This document shows, piece by piece, positions 8,264 to 17,198 of a stretch of DNA of 64,000 nucleotides (the first letter of the stretch is position 1; every line of letters starts with the position of its first letter). The translations under genes were made by a program, and so were the position numbers. The stretch lies in assembly GCF_000422925.1 (NCBI RefSeq), contig NZ_KE383957.1, forward strand, positions 1 to 64,000, given 5' to 3'. The notes beneath the pieces were generated by a model that had not been told where the DNA came from, did no database searches, and saw only the letters and a list, made by a program, of their open reading frames with translations. The DNA is from Paludibacterium yongneupense DSM 18731 (GTDB lineage Bacteria; Pseudomonadota; Gammaproteobacteria; Burkholderiales; Chromobacteriaceae).

Positions 8264-9369
8264 AATTCGGACAACCTTCCACCTTGCCGCGCTGGGCACA
8301 ACTGACCCTGCTGCCGGTACTCAACCTCAGCGCCGCTTTGCTTGTGACCGGGCTCGTGACCTGGCTGATAGGCGAGAATCCGCTGGAATGCCTGCACCTG
8401 CTGGTTGTGGGGGCTTTGGGCTACGGCGAAGGCATCGGCTATACGCTGTTTTACACGACGGGCTTCATCTTTGTCGGCCTGGCGGTCGCGACGGCCGCAC
8501 ATGCCGGCCTGTTCAATATCGGTGGCGAGGGGCAAGCCTATCTGGGCGGGCTGGGCGTGACGCTGGTCGTCCTCTCCTTCGACCACGTGTTGCCGTTCTG
8601 GATACTGATGCCGCTGTGCCTGATCGGCGCCATGCTGTTCGGCGCGGGCTGGGCCCTGATCCCCGCCTGGTTGCAGGCAAAGCGTGGCAGCCATATCGTG
8701 GTGACCACGATCATGTTCAACTTCATCGCCTATTCGTTGATGTTGTACCTGATCAGCCATCATCTGATCGAACCGGGTTCGCAAAACCCGACGACCCGGG
8801 AGTTCGGTCATAACGCCTGGATGCCGGCCATGAGCGACATGCTGGCGGCCATCGGGCTCACCATTCCGCCCACGCCGCTGAACGCCTCCTTTCTGGTCGC
8901 TCTGCTGGCCTGCGTGCTGTTTTACCTGGTGGTCTGGCATAGTCGCTGGGGCTTCGAGCTGCGCACGGCGGGCAGCAACGAGCACGCGGCCCGCTACGCC
9001 GGGATCGGCGTCAGTACCGTCATCATCGTCGCCATGTGCGTTTCGGGTGCCTTGTCCGGACTGTCGGCCGTCAACGATCTGCTGGGGTCGACGCATCGGA
9101 TGAATGTCGGATTTACCAACGGCATCGGTTTCGTCGGCATTGCCGTGGCGCTGATGGGGCGCAACCATCCGGTCGGGATCCTGCTGTCCGCGTTGTTGTT
9201 CGGTGCGCTGACTCAAGGCGGGCTCGAGCTGTCGCTGGACAAGCCGGTCATTACCCGCGAGATGATTCTTCTGATCGAAGGTCTGATCATTCTGTTCTGC
9301 GGAGCGCTGGAAAACTTGTTCGAGCCCTTTCTGGCCAGTCTGTTCGCTCGTTTCACCCAGAGGAAATAA
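8260..9369 (+). CDS. ABC transporter permease (nucleoside type), first subunit
   Basis: An inner-membrane subunit of the branched-chain/ribose permease superfamily (BPD_transp_2), 369 residues with about eight hydrophobic segments and the conserved HAGLFNIGGEGQAYLGGLG loop characteristic of YufP/NupB-like permeases. It starts with GTG at 8260, overlapping the ATPase stop by 4 nt (GTGA). An in-frame ATG is not available near this point, and the overlap supports GTG. It works with the next gene as a heterodimer. Confidence 0.92.
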   Translation: MKFGQPSTLPRWAQLTLLPVLNLSAALLVTGLVTWLIGENPLECLHLLVVGALGYGEGIGYTLFYTTGFIFVGLAVATAAHAGLFNIGGEGQAYLGGLGVTLVVLSFDHVLPFWILMPLCLIGAMLFGAGWALIPAWLQAKRGSHIVVTTIMFNFIAYSLMLYLISHHLIEPGSQNPTTREFGHNAWMPAMSDMLAAIGLTIPPTPLNASFLVALLACVLFYLVVWHSRWGFELRTAGSNEHAARYAGIGVSTVIIVAMCVSGALSGLSAVNDLLGSTHRMNVGFTNGIGFVGIAVALMGRNHPVGILLSALLFGALTQGGLELSLDKPVITREMILLIEGLIILFCGALENLFEPFLASLFARFTQRK

Positions 9370-9372
9370 CTG

Positions 9373-10335
9373 ATGGAACTCCTGATCAGTACTCTTGATT
9401 CGACGGTTCGCGTGGCGACGCCGTTGACGCTGGCTGCGCTGGCCGGCCTGTTTTCCGAGCGTTCCGGCGTGGTTGATATCGGCCTGGAAGGCAAGATGTT
9501 GATCGCGGCTTTTGCCAGCGCCGCCGCGGCCTATGTCACGGGCAGTCCCTGGCTGGGTTTGATGGCCGGGGTGGCGGCAGCGGTGATGTTTTCCATGCTG
9601 CATGCGTTCGTGTCAGTGACCTATAACGGCAATCAGCTGATTTCCGGGATGGCGATCAATACCATCGCCTCCGGGATCACGCCCGTGCTGGCGCTGGCCT
9701 GGTTCCAGCAGGGCGGCAACACTCCGCCGCTGCCGGATGAGGCACGCTTTGCAGAAATCGCACTGCCCTTCGTCGATACGCTGCGCAACGTGCCCGTGAT
9801 CGGCCCGGTCTACAGCGGTTTGATTTCAGGGCATTCGATCCTGGTCTATATGACGGTGCTGATCATTCCGCTGGTTTCGTGGTTCGTATTCAAGAGCCGC
9901 TTCGGCCTGCGCTTGCGCTCCATGGGCGAAAACCCGCATGCGGCCGATACGGCCGGGATTTCGGTCGCGCGCGTACGTTACATCGCCTTGTTCTGGAACG
10001 GTGTGCTGTGCGGGATGGCGGGGACTTTTCTGTCGGTCTACCAGACCGGCAGCTTCATCAAGGAAATGACGGCCGGCAAGGGGTACCTGGCACTGGCGGC
10101 GCTGATCTTCGGCAAGTGGCGCCCGGTTCCTGCCATGATAGGCTGCTTGCTGTTCGCCTTTGCCGATGCCGTGCAGATCCGTCTCGAGGGCGTCGAACTC
10201 CCGTTTGTCGGTGCTATCCCGTCGCAATTCATCGCCGTCATCCCCTACGTGCTGACCGTGTTGTTGCTGGCGGGTTTCGTCGGCCGTTCGACGGCGCCGA
10301 AAGCGGTCGGCATTCCTTTCGTCAAATCGCGCTGA
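9373..10335 (+). CDS. ABC transporter permease (nucleoside type), second subunit
   Basis: The second membrane subunit, 320 residues, starting 3 nt after the preceding stop. It shows the N-terminal STLDSTVRVATPLTLAALAG and the SGVVDIGLEGKMLIAA loop typical of YufQ/NupC-like partners, plus PHAADTAGISV in the cytoplasmic loop. It is the last gene of the operon and ends before a strong hairpin shared with the convergent gene. Confidence 0.92.
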   Translation: MELLISTLDSTVRVATPLTLAALAGLFSERSGVVDIGLEGKMLIAAFASAAAAYVTGSPWLGLMAGVAAAVMFSMLHAFVSVTYNGNQLISGMAINTIASGITPVLALAWFQQGGNTPPLPDEARFAEIALPFVDTLRNVPVIGPVYSGLISGHSILVYMTVLIIPLVSWFVFKSRFGLRLRSMGENPHAADTAGISVARVRYIALFWNGVLCGMAGTFLSVYQTGSFIKEMTAGKGYLALAALIFGKWRPVPAMIGCLLFAFADAVQIRLEGVELPFVGAIPSQFIAVIPYVLTVLLLAGFVGRSTAPKAVGIPFVKSR

Positions 10336-10341
10336 AGTCCG

Positions 10342-10362
10342 CCCGGGGCCTGCCGCCCCGGG
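10342..10362. terminator. Hairpin between convergent operons
   Basis: CCCGGGGC (10342-10349) and GCCCCGGG (10355-10362) form a perfect 8-bp stem around CTGCC, filling the 27-nt gap between two convergent stop codons. The T run is missing on both strands, so termination strength is uncertain. Confidence 0.5.
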
Positions 10363-11217
10363 TCAGGGCTGGGCCGGGGTCACGCTTTGCTGATGGCATT
10401 GTCCGCTGACTTCGGCTTGCTGCGCCCCATGCTGCCATAACGTTCCTTCCAGCGCTCCGGTCGTTTTTTCGATGCGGTAATCGTTGACGGTGTCGCCCTG
10501 TTGCAGGCTGAAGCGGATCGGGTCGCCCACCAGCGTCAGGTTGCGGGTGCGGATTGGAACATTGTCGCTGCGTCGCAGGGTGTTGGCGCCGGCATCGACA
10601 ATGACGCTCATCTCGTTGAGCGGGTGTGCCGCATGGCTCCCCGCCGTGCGCAGCTGCCTGCTGCAGCGCCAGGATTGCAAGGCCTGCAGCTCGCTCGGCG
10701 CCCGGCCGGAGTCGAAGTGCAGCGTCGCGATCACGAACTGGAAACGGTTCTCCTGCTGCCCCTGGCAGTCTTCGGTGACGCGCGTCTGCCCCAGGTCCCA
10801 TTGCACATGCTTGTCGATATGCAGCGGACGGCCGGCAAGCCGATAGCTTGCATCCGTGGTGCGCGCCGGTGCTCCGAAGTGTTGCAGCCCCCACTGATAC
10901 AGGGCGTGGCACTGATTGCGGGTCGCGTCATCCTGCGTCGTATACAGGGTCAGTCGTGCCTCAGGACCCTGCTGCGACAGAATGGCGTGCCATTCGCCGC
11001 CGGCCAGCATGACTCTCTGTATCCGGCTGCGATGCTCGTTGCCGGGCTGTTCACCCAGGTAGTCGACCCAGGAATGCTCGTTCCAGACGGGACTGGCGGA
11101 GGCATGCGCCCAGTCCATCGCGCGCCACATCCCTGCGTCGCCGAGGCGATCGGCGAGCGTGGCGGCCTGGGTCAGCAGCGGGACCACGGCGCAAAACAGG
11201 AAAAACGGTATCTTCAT
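10363..11217 (-). CDS. Periplasmic protein of unknown function
   Basis: A 284-residue protein with a Sec signal peptide (MKIPFFLFCAVVPLLTQAATLA). The mature part has no transmembrane segment and contains a few cysteines (NQCHALYQW, TEDCQGQQ, WRCSRQL, SGQCHQQ) that could form disulfides. I do not recognise a family. It lies 3 nt behind the LysR gene on the same strand, so the two are cotranscribed, an unusual pairing for a regulator. It may be a target or a sensor accessory of that regulator, or only a passenger. Confidence 0.75.
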   Translation of the reverse strand: MKIPFFLFCAVVPLLTQAATLADRLGDAGMWRAMDWAHASASPVWNEHSWVDYLGEQPGNEHRSRIQRVMLAGGEWHAILSQQGPEARLTLYTTQDDATRNQCHALYQWGLQHFGAPARTTDASYRLAGRPLHIDKHVQWDLGQTRVTEDCQGQQENRFQFVIATLHFDSGRAPSELQALQSWRCSRQLRTAGSHAAHPLNEMSVIVDAGANTLRRSDNVPIRTRNLTLVGDPIRFSLQQGDTVNDYRIEKTTGALEGTLWQHGAQQAEVSGQCHQQSVTPAQP

Positions 11218-11220
11218 GCA

Positions 11221-12144
11221 TTATCCAGACAGACGACAGCCGCCGATGGTATCACGCCGGCCGCACGCGAGCTCGCCAATGACTGACCAGATCGCCGTCG
11301 CTTGAGGCGATAGCGAGCGATGGCGTCGCCGCGCAAGCATGATGGTGCGTTCGATCGGAGGCGTCAGCGGCCGGGAGGCTAGGCGCGCATTGTCCGCTGA
11401 CGGCAGCGCCATCTCGGGAACCACGCTGATGCCGATGCCGGCTTCTATCATGCGATAGACCGTGGTCAGATGCCCGAGCTCCTGCACGACATCGCCGCGA
11501 ACGTGCTGCTGTTGCAATGCCCGATCGATCAGCGGGCGGCTGCCTGAAGCGTAGTCGAGCATGACCAGGCGCTGTTGCTCGAGCGCGGTCCATGCGACAC
11601 AGGGCTGTGCCGCCAGGGGGTGATCATCGCGGCACACCAGATAGAACGGCTCGTGGCGTATGGGTTCGCAGTACAGATCGTCGGCATCGAGCGGATCGAC
11701 GATGACGCCGAAATCGACTTCGCCGTTGCGGATGCCGGCCAGAACCAGGTTTTGCACCTGGTCGCGCAGGATCAGAGTGACCTGGGGGTAGCGGCGTCGG
11801 CTTTCCTCGATGCAGGCCGGCATCAGATGCGCGGACAGCGTGGGGCTGGAGGCTACCCTGACTTTGCCATGGCGCTGTTCTCCCTGCGAGCGCGCTTCGA
11901 CGAGTGTGGCATCCAGCTCTTCCAGCTGCCTAGCCAGTGCGACTGCCAGTGCCGCACCGGCCTCGGTCAGCGCCATGTCGCGCGTGGTGCGGTCGATGAG
12001 CTTCAGGCGCAACTCGCTTTCCAGCTCGCGGATGGCATGGCTGACGGCGGGCTGACTCAGGCCTATCGCGTCGCCGGCGCGGCTGAAGCTGCGCTGGCGA
12101 GCGACGGCGATAAAGACCCGGAGCTGGCGTAAGGTGATATTCAT
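11221..12144 (-). CDS. LysR-family transcriptional regulator
   Basis: A 307-residue LysR-type regulator: winged helix-turn-helix at residues ~1-60 (MNITLRQLRVFIAVARQRSF..AGDAIGLSQPAVSHAIRELE), a linker helix, then a periplasmic-binding-protein-like effector domain (VRVASSPTLSAHLMP.., GEVDFGVI, GIGISVVPEMAL). It is divergent from the thiolase gene across a 140-bp spacer, the classical arrangement for LysR control of the neighbour. The first gene of a two-gene operon with the unknown periplasmic protein. The C-terminal ~20 residues are not typical and may be extra. Confidence 0.92.
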   Translation of the reverse strand: MNITLRQLRVFIAVARQRSFSRAGDAIGLSQPAVSHAIRELESELRLKLIDRTTRDMALTEAGAALAVALARQLEELDATLVEARSQGEQRHGKVRVASSPTLSAHLMPACIEESRRRYPQVTLILRDQVQNLVLAGIRNGEVDFGVIVDPLDADDLYCEPIRHEPFYLVCRDDHPLAAQPCVAWTALEQQRLVMLDYASGSRPLIDRALQQQHVRGDVVQELGHLTTVYRMIEAGIGISVVPEMALPSADNARLASRPLTPPIERTIMLARRRHRSLSPQATAIWSVIGELACGRRDTIGGCRLSG

Positions 12145-12247
12145 GGACTGAACGGGATCATGACGCTGCGGAGATGCCTGATTCTACCTGCATTCGCCTA
12201 CCGCAGCAGCTGGTCGTGATGGCGGTGGCATTGCCCGCGCACTTGAC

Positions 12248-12253
12248 TACAAT
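12248..12253 (+). promoter_or_regulatory. Candidate -10 element of the thiolase promoter
   Basis: TACAAT (5/6 match) lies 31 nt before the thiolase ATG. No good -35 is found at 16-18 bp, as expected for a promoter that needs an activator such as the divergent LysR protein. A weak dyad (ATGC at 12174-12177, GCAT at 12190-12193) lies in the region where LysR proteins usually bind. Confidence 0.35.
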
Positions 12254-12284
12254 CATGTGACGAAGCGACCGCCTGGGAGTCACT

Positions 12285-13460
12285 ATGCACTATGATTCGA
12301 TTGTCATCGCCGGAATGGCGCGCACCCCGATCGGCGGTTTTCTGGGCGAACTGGCGGACGTCAGCGCCAGCGCACTGGGGGCCGCTGCCATCCGTGCGGC
12401 GGTGGCCGGAGCCGGTCTGGCTCCGCACCAGGTCGATGAGGTGATCATGGGCTGCGTGCTGGCGGCCGGGCAGGGGCAGGCCCCCGCGCGGCAGGCGGCG
12501 TTCCGGGCAGGGCTGCCTGTGACGGCCGGCGCCAGCACCCTGAACAAAATGTGCGGATCCGGCATGAAGGCGGTGATGCTGGCGCATGATCAGATTCTGG
12601 CCGGCTCGGCCGAGCTGATCGTGGCTGGCGGTATGGAAAGCATGAGCCAGGCGCCGTATCTGTTGCCGCGGATGCGGCAAGGCATGCGCTTCGGCCACGG
12701 TGAGCTCAAGGATCACATGCTGCTCGATGGGCTGGAAGACGCCTACCGGCACGGCACCGCGATGGGCGTGTTCGCCGAGGACTGTGCCGCAGAGTACGGC
12801 TTCGAGCGCAGCGAGCAGGACGATTACGCGCTGCAGTCGCTGGAGCGTGCCCAGCGTGCGACGCGCGAGGGAGATTTCAAGCGCGAGGTCGTTGCCGTGC
12901 AGGGGGCGAACGGAATTCTCATCGACAGCGACGAGGGGCCGCGCCGTGCGCGGGCCGAGAAAATCCCCATGCTCAAGCCGGCCTTCCGACCTGGTGGCAG
13001 CATCACTGCCGCCAATTCGAGCTCGATCGCCGACGGTGCGGCGGCGCTGGTTCTGACACTGGAGTCGACGGCACGCCGACTGGGGGCGACGCCGCTCGCG
13101 CGGGTCATCGGCCACGCCACCTTCGCGCAGGAGCCATCCCGTTTCACCACGGCCCCGGTTGGAGCGATCATCCGCCTTTTCAAACGCATAGGCTGGCGCC
13201 GCGAAGACGTCGATTGCTTCGAGATCAACGAGGCGTTCGCCGTGGTGGTCATGGCCGCCATTCGCGATCTGGGGCTCGATGCGGCGCGAGTCAACCGCAA
13301 TGGCGGGGCGTGCGCACTCGGGCATCCGATCGGGGCATCGGGTGCACGCATCCTGGTTACGCTGCTCGCGATACTGCTGCAAGGCGGCGGTCGGCGCGGC
13401 GTCGCCAGCCTGTGCATCGGCGGCGGCGAGGCGACGGCGGTGGCGCTCGAAACGCTGTAG
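12285..13460 (+). CDS. Acetyl-CoA C-acyltransferase (thiolase)
   Basis: A thiolase of 391 residues, the usual length for acetyl-CoA acetyltransferase (acetoacetyl-CoA formation or cleavage). The active sites are complete: nucleophilic Cys90 in LNKMCGSGMKA, the catalytic His in GGACALGHPIGASG, and the second Cys in SLCIGGGEA. NEAFAVV is also present. It could serve polyhydroxybutyrate precursor synthesis, ketone-body or fatty-acid catabolism; no phaB, phaC or CoA-transferase gene lies beside it. Control by the divergent LysR gene is likely. It ends 10 nt from the convergent AI-2E-family transporter gene. Confidence 0.93.
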   Translation: MHYDSIVIAGMARTPIGGFLGELADVSASALGAAAIRAAVAGAGLAPHQVDEVIMGCVLAAGQGQAPARQAAFRAGLPVTAGASTLNKMCGSGMKAVMLAHDQILAGSAELIVAGGMESMSQAPYLLPRMRQGMRFGHGELKDHMLLDGLEDAYRHGTAMGVFAEDCAAEYGFERSEQDDYALQSLERAQRATREGDFKREVVAVQGANGILIDSDEGPRRARAEKIPMLKPAFRPGGSITAANSSSIADGAAALVLTLESTARRLGATPLARVIGHATFAQEPSRFTTAPVGAIIRLFKRIGWRREDVDCFEINEAFAVVVMAAIRDLGLDAARVNRNGGACALGHPIGASGARILVTLLAILLQGGGRRGVASLCIGGGEATAVALETL

Positions 13461-13470
13461 CAGTCCGCGG

Positions 13471-14568
13471 CTATTGCGGGTCGCGTTCGACCGGTTTTAC
13501 CGCATATTCGCCTTCCAGCCAGTGCCGGAACAGGGTATAGGCCACTGCCAGCAGAGTCGGGCCGATGAACAGCCCGATTACCCCCCAGGCAATCAGGCCG
13601 CCGATCACGCCGAGGAAGATCAGCGACAGGGGAAGTTTCGCCCCCTGGCTGATCAGCATCGGTTTGAGGAAGTTATCGATCGTATTGACCAGCAAAAAGC
13701 CCCATAACACAAGAAACGCGGCGCGGCCCGTGTTGCCCATGTAAAACACCCAGGCTGCGCCCGGCAGCCAGACGATCAGCGTCGGCATCTGCGCGACCGC
13801 CAGCATGAAACAGAGGAAACCCAGAACCAGGGAGCCAGGCACGCCGGCTATCCACAGCCCCGCCACACATAGCAGGGTCTGTGCGAGCGCCGTCCCGACC
13901 ACGCCGGTGGTGACGCTGCGTACGGTTCGCGCCACGACTTCAGGCAAATCGATCGCCGGGGCGCCGCCGAGTTTGACGATGGTTCTTTCCGCTCCGTACC
14001 AGGCCGCCTCGCCGTTATAGAGCAGGACGCCGGAGACGACGATGGCGAGGACGATCTCGAGCAGGCTCAGGCCCAGCTGCGCAACATGCGACAAGGACCA
14101 TATCGCGCCTTCGTTGAGTGCCGGGCGCAACTTGTCCAGCATGCTGGGAAGGTCGCTTTGTGCGGTTTTCCACAATTGGGTCGTGGCGGGGCCCAGGACG
14201 GGAATGGAATCCACCCAGCCAGGGGCATCCGGTAAGGAGAGCCCGGACAAATCGCGGGTAAACGCCGATAACTGCGGCAGAAAATCGACCAGGGACAGAA
14301 TCATCAGGCTGATCGGGACGGCCAGCGCGATCAGCATCAGGCAGACCAGGATCGCCGCCGCCAGCTTGCGCCGCTGCCCGATGCGGTCCGACAGCAGATT
14401 GAACGCCGGCCAAGTGGAAATCGCGATGATGATGGCCCAGATCAGCGCTCCGAGAAAGGGCAGGATGATCTTGACGCAGGCCAGCACCAGCAGGGACAGT
14501 ACCGCGATACGGAATACCGCCATCACGCTCATGCCGGTCAATTTTTGCCTCAGGTCTTCGGTGCTCAT
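13471..14568 (-). CDS. AI-2E-family transporter (YdiK/PerM-like membrane protein)
   Basis: An inner-membrane protein of 365 residues with about seven hydrophobic segments arranged as in the AI-2E/UPF0118 family: an N-terminal pair (AVFRIAVLSLLVLACVKIILPF, ALIWAIIIAI), a large extracytoplasmic region, and a C-terminal block holding the conserved LGVIGGLIAWGVIGLFIGPTLLA. Members range from signal export (TqsA) to ion antiport; the exact substrate cannot be told from sequence. It starts 19 nt behind dsbD on the same strand, so it is probably cotranscribed. Confidence 0.88.
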   Translation of the reverse strand: MSTEDLRQKLTGMSVMAVFRIAVLSLLVLACVKIILPFLGALIWAIIIAISTWPAFNLLSDRIGQRRKLAAAILVCLMLIALAVPISLMILSLVDFLPQLSAFTRDLSGLSLPDAPGWVDSIPVLGPATTQLWKTAQSDLPSMLDKLRPALNEGAIWSLSHVAQLGLSLLEIVLAIVVSGVLLYNGEAAWYGAERTIVKLGGAPAIDLPEVVARTVRSVTTGVVGTALAQTLLCVAGLWIAGVPGSLVLGFLCFMLAVAQMPTLIVWLPGAAWVFYMGNTGRAAFLVLWGFLLVNTIDNFLKPMLISQGAKLPLSLIFLGVIGGLIAWGVIGLFIGPTLLAVAYTLFRHWLEGEYAVKPVERDPQ

Positions 14569-14587
14569 GGTGGCCTTGTCGTGTATG

Positions 14588-16300
14588 TCAGCGTAGCGCA
14601 GACAAATGGTCTTGGAACGGAGCCGCGGGCATGAAGCCGATCACGCGGTCTGCTTCGCGTCCGTTCCGGTCGAACAGGATGATGGCAGGGGGGCCGTACA
14701 GCCCGAAGCGCCGCAGTAAATCCCGGGCGGCCGGATCGTTCGCGGTGACGTCGGCGCGCAGCAGGACGAAAGCGGCGAGGCGGGAGGCCACGGCGGGGTC
14801 GGGGAAGGTTTCCGCTTCCATCTCCTTGCACGCGACGCACCAGTCGGCATAGATGTCGAGCAATACCGGGCGTCCGCGTGCCGCGGCGACTGCCCGGTCC
14901 AGTTCGGCGCTGCTGCGGACCGGAGTAAAGGCCTGCACTGCGCGGGCGGCAAGCGTTTGCGTCCGCCACTGGACTCCGACCGCGCCCGCGGCGGCCAGCA
15001 GGAGAATCAGGGCCAGGGCGCGGGCGATCAGGGGGCGCGGGCCGCGGCCGTGGCGACGGTAAAGGGTGACGGCGGCGGCGATCAGCAGAGTCGCCCATGC
15101 CAGGGTGACGGCCCAGTACGGCATGAAGGGCGCGGCCAGCCGGATCGCGAGTCCGAACATGACGAAGCCGAACACGGCCTTGACCGTGTTCATCCAGTTC
15201 CCTGCGCGCGGCAGGATGTGCCCGCCGAACCCGCCGATCAGCAGCAGCGGCAAGCCGATGCCCATGGCCATGCTGTACAGGGCTGCGGCGCCGAAGCCGG
15301 GCGACCCCAGGCTGCCGATATAAGCGAGTGCCACCACCAGCGGCGGTGCGACACAGGGGCCGATGATCAGTGCCGAAAGTGCGCCCATGGCGAATACCGT
15401 CGCCAGCCGGCCGCCGCTGAGCCGGTTGGTGCGTGCCGCCAGCCGCGATTGCAGCGCAGCGGGCAGTTGCAGCGTGACGATGTCGAACATGGACAGACCG
15501 AGGACGATCATCAGCAGGCTTGCGGCCAGCACGATCGGGGCCTGTTGTAACCATACGGTCAGCAGACTGCCTGTGCTGCCGGCGACGACGCCGACGACGG
15601 TGTAGCTGAGCGCCAGCCCCTGTACATAGGCCAACGCCAGCAGGAAGCCGCGGGCGCGCGTCAATGCCGCGCCCTGCCCCGCGATCAGCGAGGACACGAT
15701 GGGCAGCAGCGGGTAGAGGCAGGCGGTCGCCGCCATGCCGAGGCCGGCCAGGAAAAATCCGGCGAGCGCGGTCAGCCGGGAGACGGGGACGGAGGGCGGT
15801 GCCGGCGGCGGGGCGGGGCGGGTGTCGGCCGCGCTGCGCAGCCAACCGTCGCCCGGGCGGGACCCGATGGCCAGGTGATGCGTATAGGGCGGGTAACAGA
15901 CGCCGGCTTCGGCGCAGCCCTGCAGTTTGAACTGCAGCTGAAAACGCGGCGGCGCCGCGGGGGAGAGGGGCACCCGGATCCGGTTCTCTCCGGTGAGTAT
16001 GGCCTGCTTGCCGAAATAGGGGTCGTGCTTGATCTTGCCCGGCGGAATGTCGGGAGTGCGCAGCAGGTGGTCGGGGGTGCTGCTCAGCCGGATGCGGTCG
16101 CGGTAGACGTAGTAGCCGGGGGCGACGTCGAGAAGGATCACCACCTCGCCGGCCTGGCGCGAATAGCTCGCCGCGAAGGCTTTCTCGGGTGCGAGCAGAT
16201 CGTTCGGGTCAAGGGCGTGGGTAAAAATCGGGTACAAGCCCAAAATCAGCCATAGCGTGGTAAAGATACGTTTGAACGATGTCGTGGCGATTCGCGGCAT
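14588..16300 (-). CDS. dsbD: Thiol:disulfide interchange protein DsbD
   Basis: Carries electrons from cytoplasmic thioredoxin across the inner membrane to periplasmic partners (DsbC, CcmG). The ATG at 16300 (MPRIATTSFKRIF) gives 570 residues with a signal sequence; a longer frame to 16411 would add 37 non-signal residues and overlap the divergent hydrolase gene. All three redox pairs are intact: Cys129/Cys135 in the N-terminal domain (GCAEAGVCY), Cys194/Cys316 in the membrane domain (ACLYPLLP, GPCVAPP), and CVAC (488-491) in the C-terminal thioredoxin domain. It is followed by the AI-2E-family gene. Confidence 0.95.
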   Translation of the reverse strand: MPRIATTSFKRIFTTLWLILGLYPIFTHALDPNDLLAPEKAFAASYSRQAGEVVILLDVAPGYYVYRDRIRLSSTPDHLLRTPDIPPGKIKHDPYFGKQAILTGENRIRVPLSPAAPPRFQLQFKLQGCAEAGVCYPPYTHHLAIGSRPGDGWLRSAADTRPAPPPAPPSVPVSRLTALAGFFLAGLGMAATACLYPLLPIVSSLIAGQGAALTRARGFLLALAYVQGLALSYTVVGVVAGSTGSLLTVWLQQAPIVLAASLLMIVLGLSMFDIVTLQLPAALQSRLAARTNRLSGGRLATVFAMGALSALIIGPCVAPPLVVALAYIGSLGSPGFGAAALYSMAMGIGLPLLLIGGFGGHILPRAGNWMNTVKAVFGFVMFGLAIRLAAPFMPYWAVTLAWATLLIAAAVTLYRRHGRGPRPLIARALALILLLAAAGAVGVQWRTQTLAARAVQAFTPVRSSAELDRAVAAARGRPVLLDIYADWCVACKEMEAETFPDPAVASRLAAFVLLRADVTANDPAARDLLRRFGLYGPPAIILFDRNGREADRVIGFMPAAPFQDHLSALR

Positions 16301-16409
16301 GGGGTTGATGTCGTTCTGTCCTGTTAACGGTTCATCGCGCAAGTTTTCGTGAATCAAGACCGGCTGGCTTCGGTTATTATGAATCGTCCGTCCGAGCAAG
16401 GCCTGATCC

Positions 16410-17198
16410 ATGACCAGATTGCCTGTACATTTCGCTCATGCTAACGGTTTTCCCGCCGGTGTCTACCGAAAAATGCTGGGGCCGCTGGCCGAACGGCACG
16501 ATCTCGGCCATATCGAGCGCATTGGCCACAACCCAGCCTATCCCGTTACCGATTGTTGGCCGCATCTGGTGCGCGAGACACTGGCGGCCATCGAGGCGCG
16601 CGGCGTTGCCGTGGTCGGGGTCGGGCATTCGCTCGGCGGCGTGCTGTTATTTTACGCGGCTATCGCGCGGCCGGAGCTTTTTCGGGGTTTGATCATACTC
16701 GATTCGCCGCTGCTGTCTTCGCACCGGCTCGGTATGATCTGGCTGGCGAAGAAACTGGGCTTTATCGACCGGCTGACTCCGGGCGGCAATACCCTGCGCC
16801 GTCGCGACAATTGGGCATCGGTGGCGATGGCGCGCGATTATTTCGCGCGCAAGATCCTGTTCCAGCGCTTTGACCCCGACTGCCTGTCCGACTATGCCTT
16901 GTACGGCACCCAGGACAACGGCGACGGAGGACGACGGCTGCTGTTCCGGCCCGAGGTCGAGTACCGGATCTTCAGAACGTTGCCGCACGACTATCCGCGC
17001 TACCGGGGCCGCCTCGCCGTACCGACGGTGTTTCTGGCCGCGGCCGAATCGCATCTGCTCGCCGGAAGCGACCTCGAGCATCTGCGCGTGGACTTCGGCA
17101 TGCACATCGAGCAGATGCCGGGCACGCATCTGTATCCTCTGGAGCGGCCGCTGGCGACGGCGGAGCGGATACTGCAGCTGATCGATGCGTTTGCCTGA
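16410..17198 (+). CDS. Alpha/beta hydrolase
   Basis: A 262-residue cytoplasmic alpha/beta-hydrolase-fold protein. The nucleophile elbow GHSLGG places the catalytic Ser at residue 74, the oxyanion loop HANGFP (10-15) is conserved, and a C-terminal His in GTHLYPLERP fits the catalytic triad. The Asp/Glu probably lies in the AAAESHL segment. The substrate is unknown; relatives act on esters or lactones. Divergent from dsbD (109-bp spacer). Its stop codon abuts that of the convergent MgtC/DUF4010 gene with no gap, so the two transcripts must overlap. Confidence 0.85.
   Translation: MTRLPVHFAHANGFPAGVYRKMLGPLAERHDLGHIERIGHNPAYPVTDCWPHLVRETLAAIEARGVAVVGVGHSLGGVLLFYAAIARPELFRGLIILDSPLLSSHRLGMIWLAKKLGFIDRLTPGGNTLRRRDNWASVAMARDYFARKILFQRFDPDCLSDYALYGTQDNGDGGRRLLFRPEVEYRIFRTLPHDYPRYRGRLAVPTVFLAAAESHLLAGSDLEHLRVDFGMHIEQMPGTHLYPLERPLATAERILQLIDAFA

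Noticed and set aside
7831-9603. 590-codon minus-strand frame opposite the nucleoside-type ABC genes
   Set aside because: Gln/His/Arg-rich shadow of two well-conserved permease and ATPase genes.
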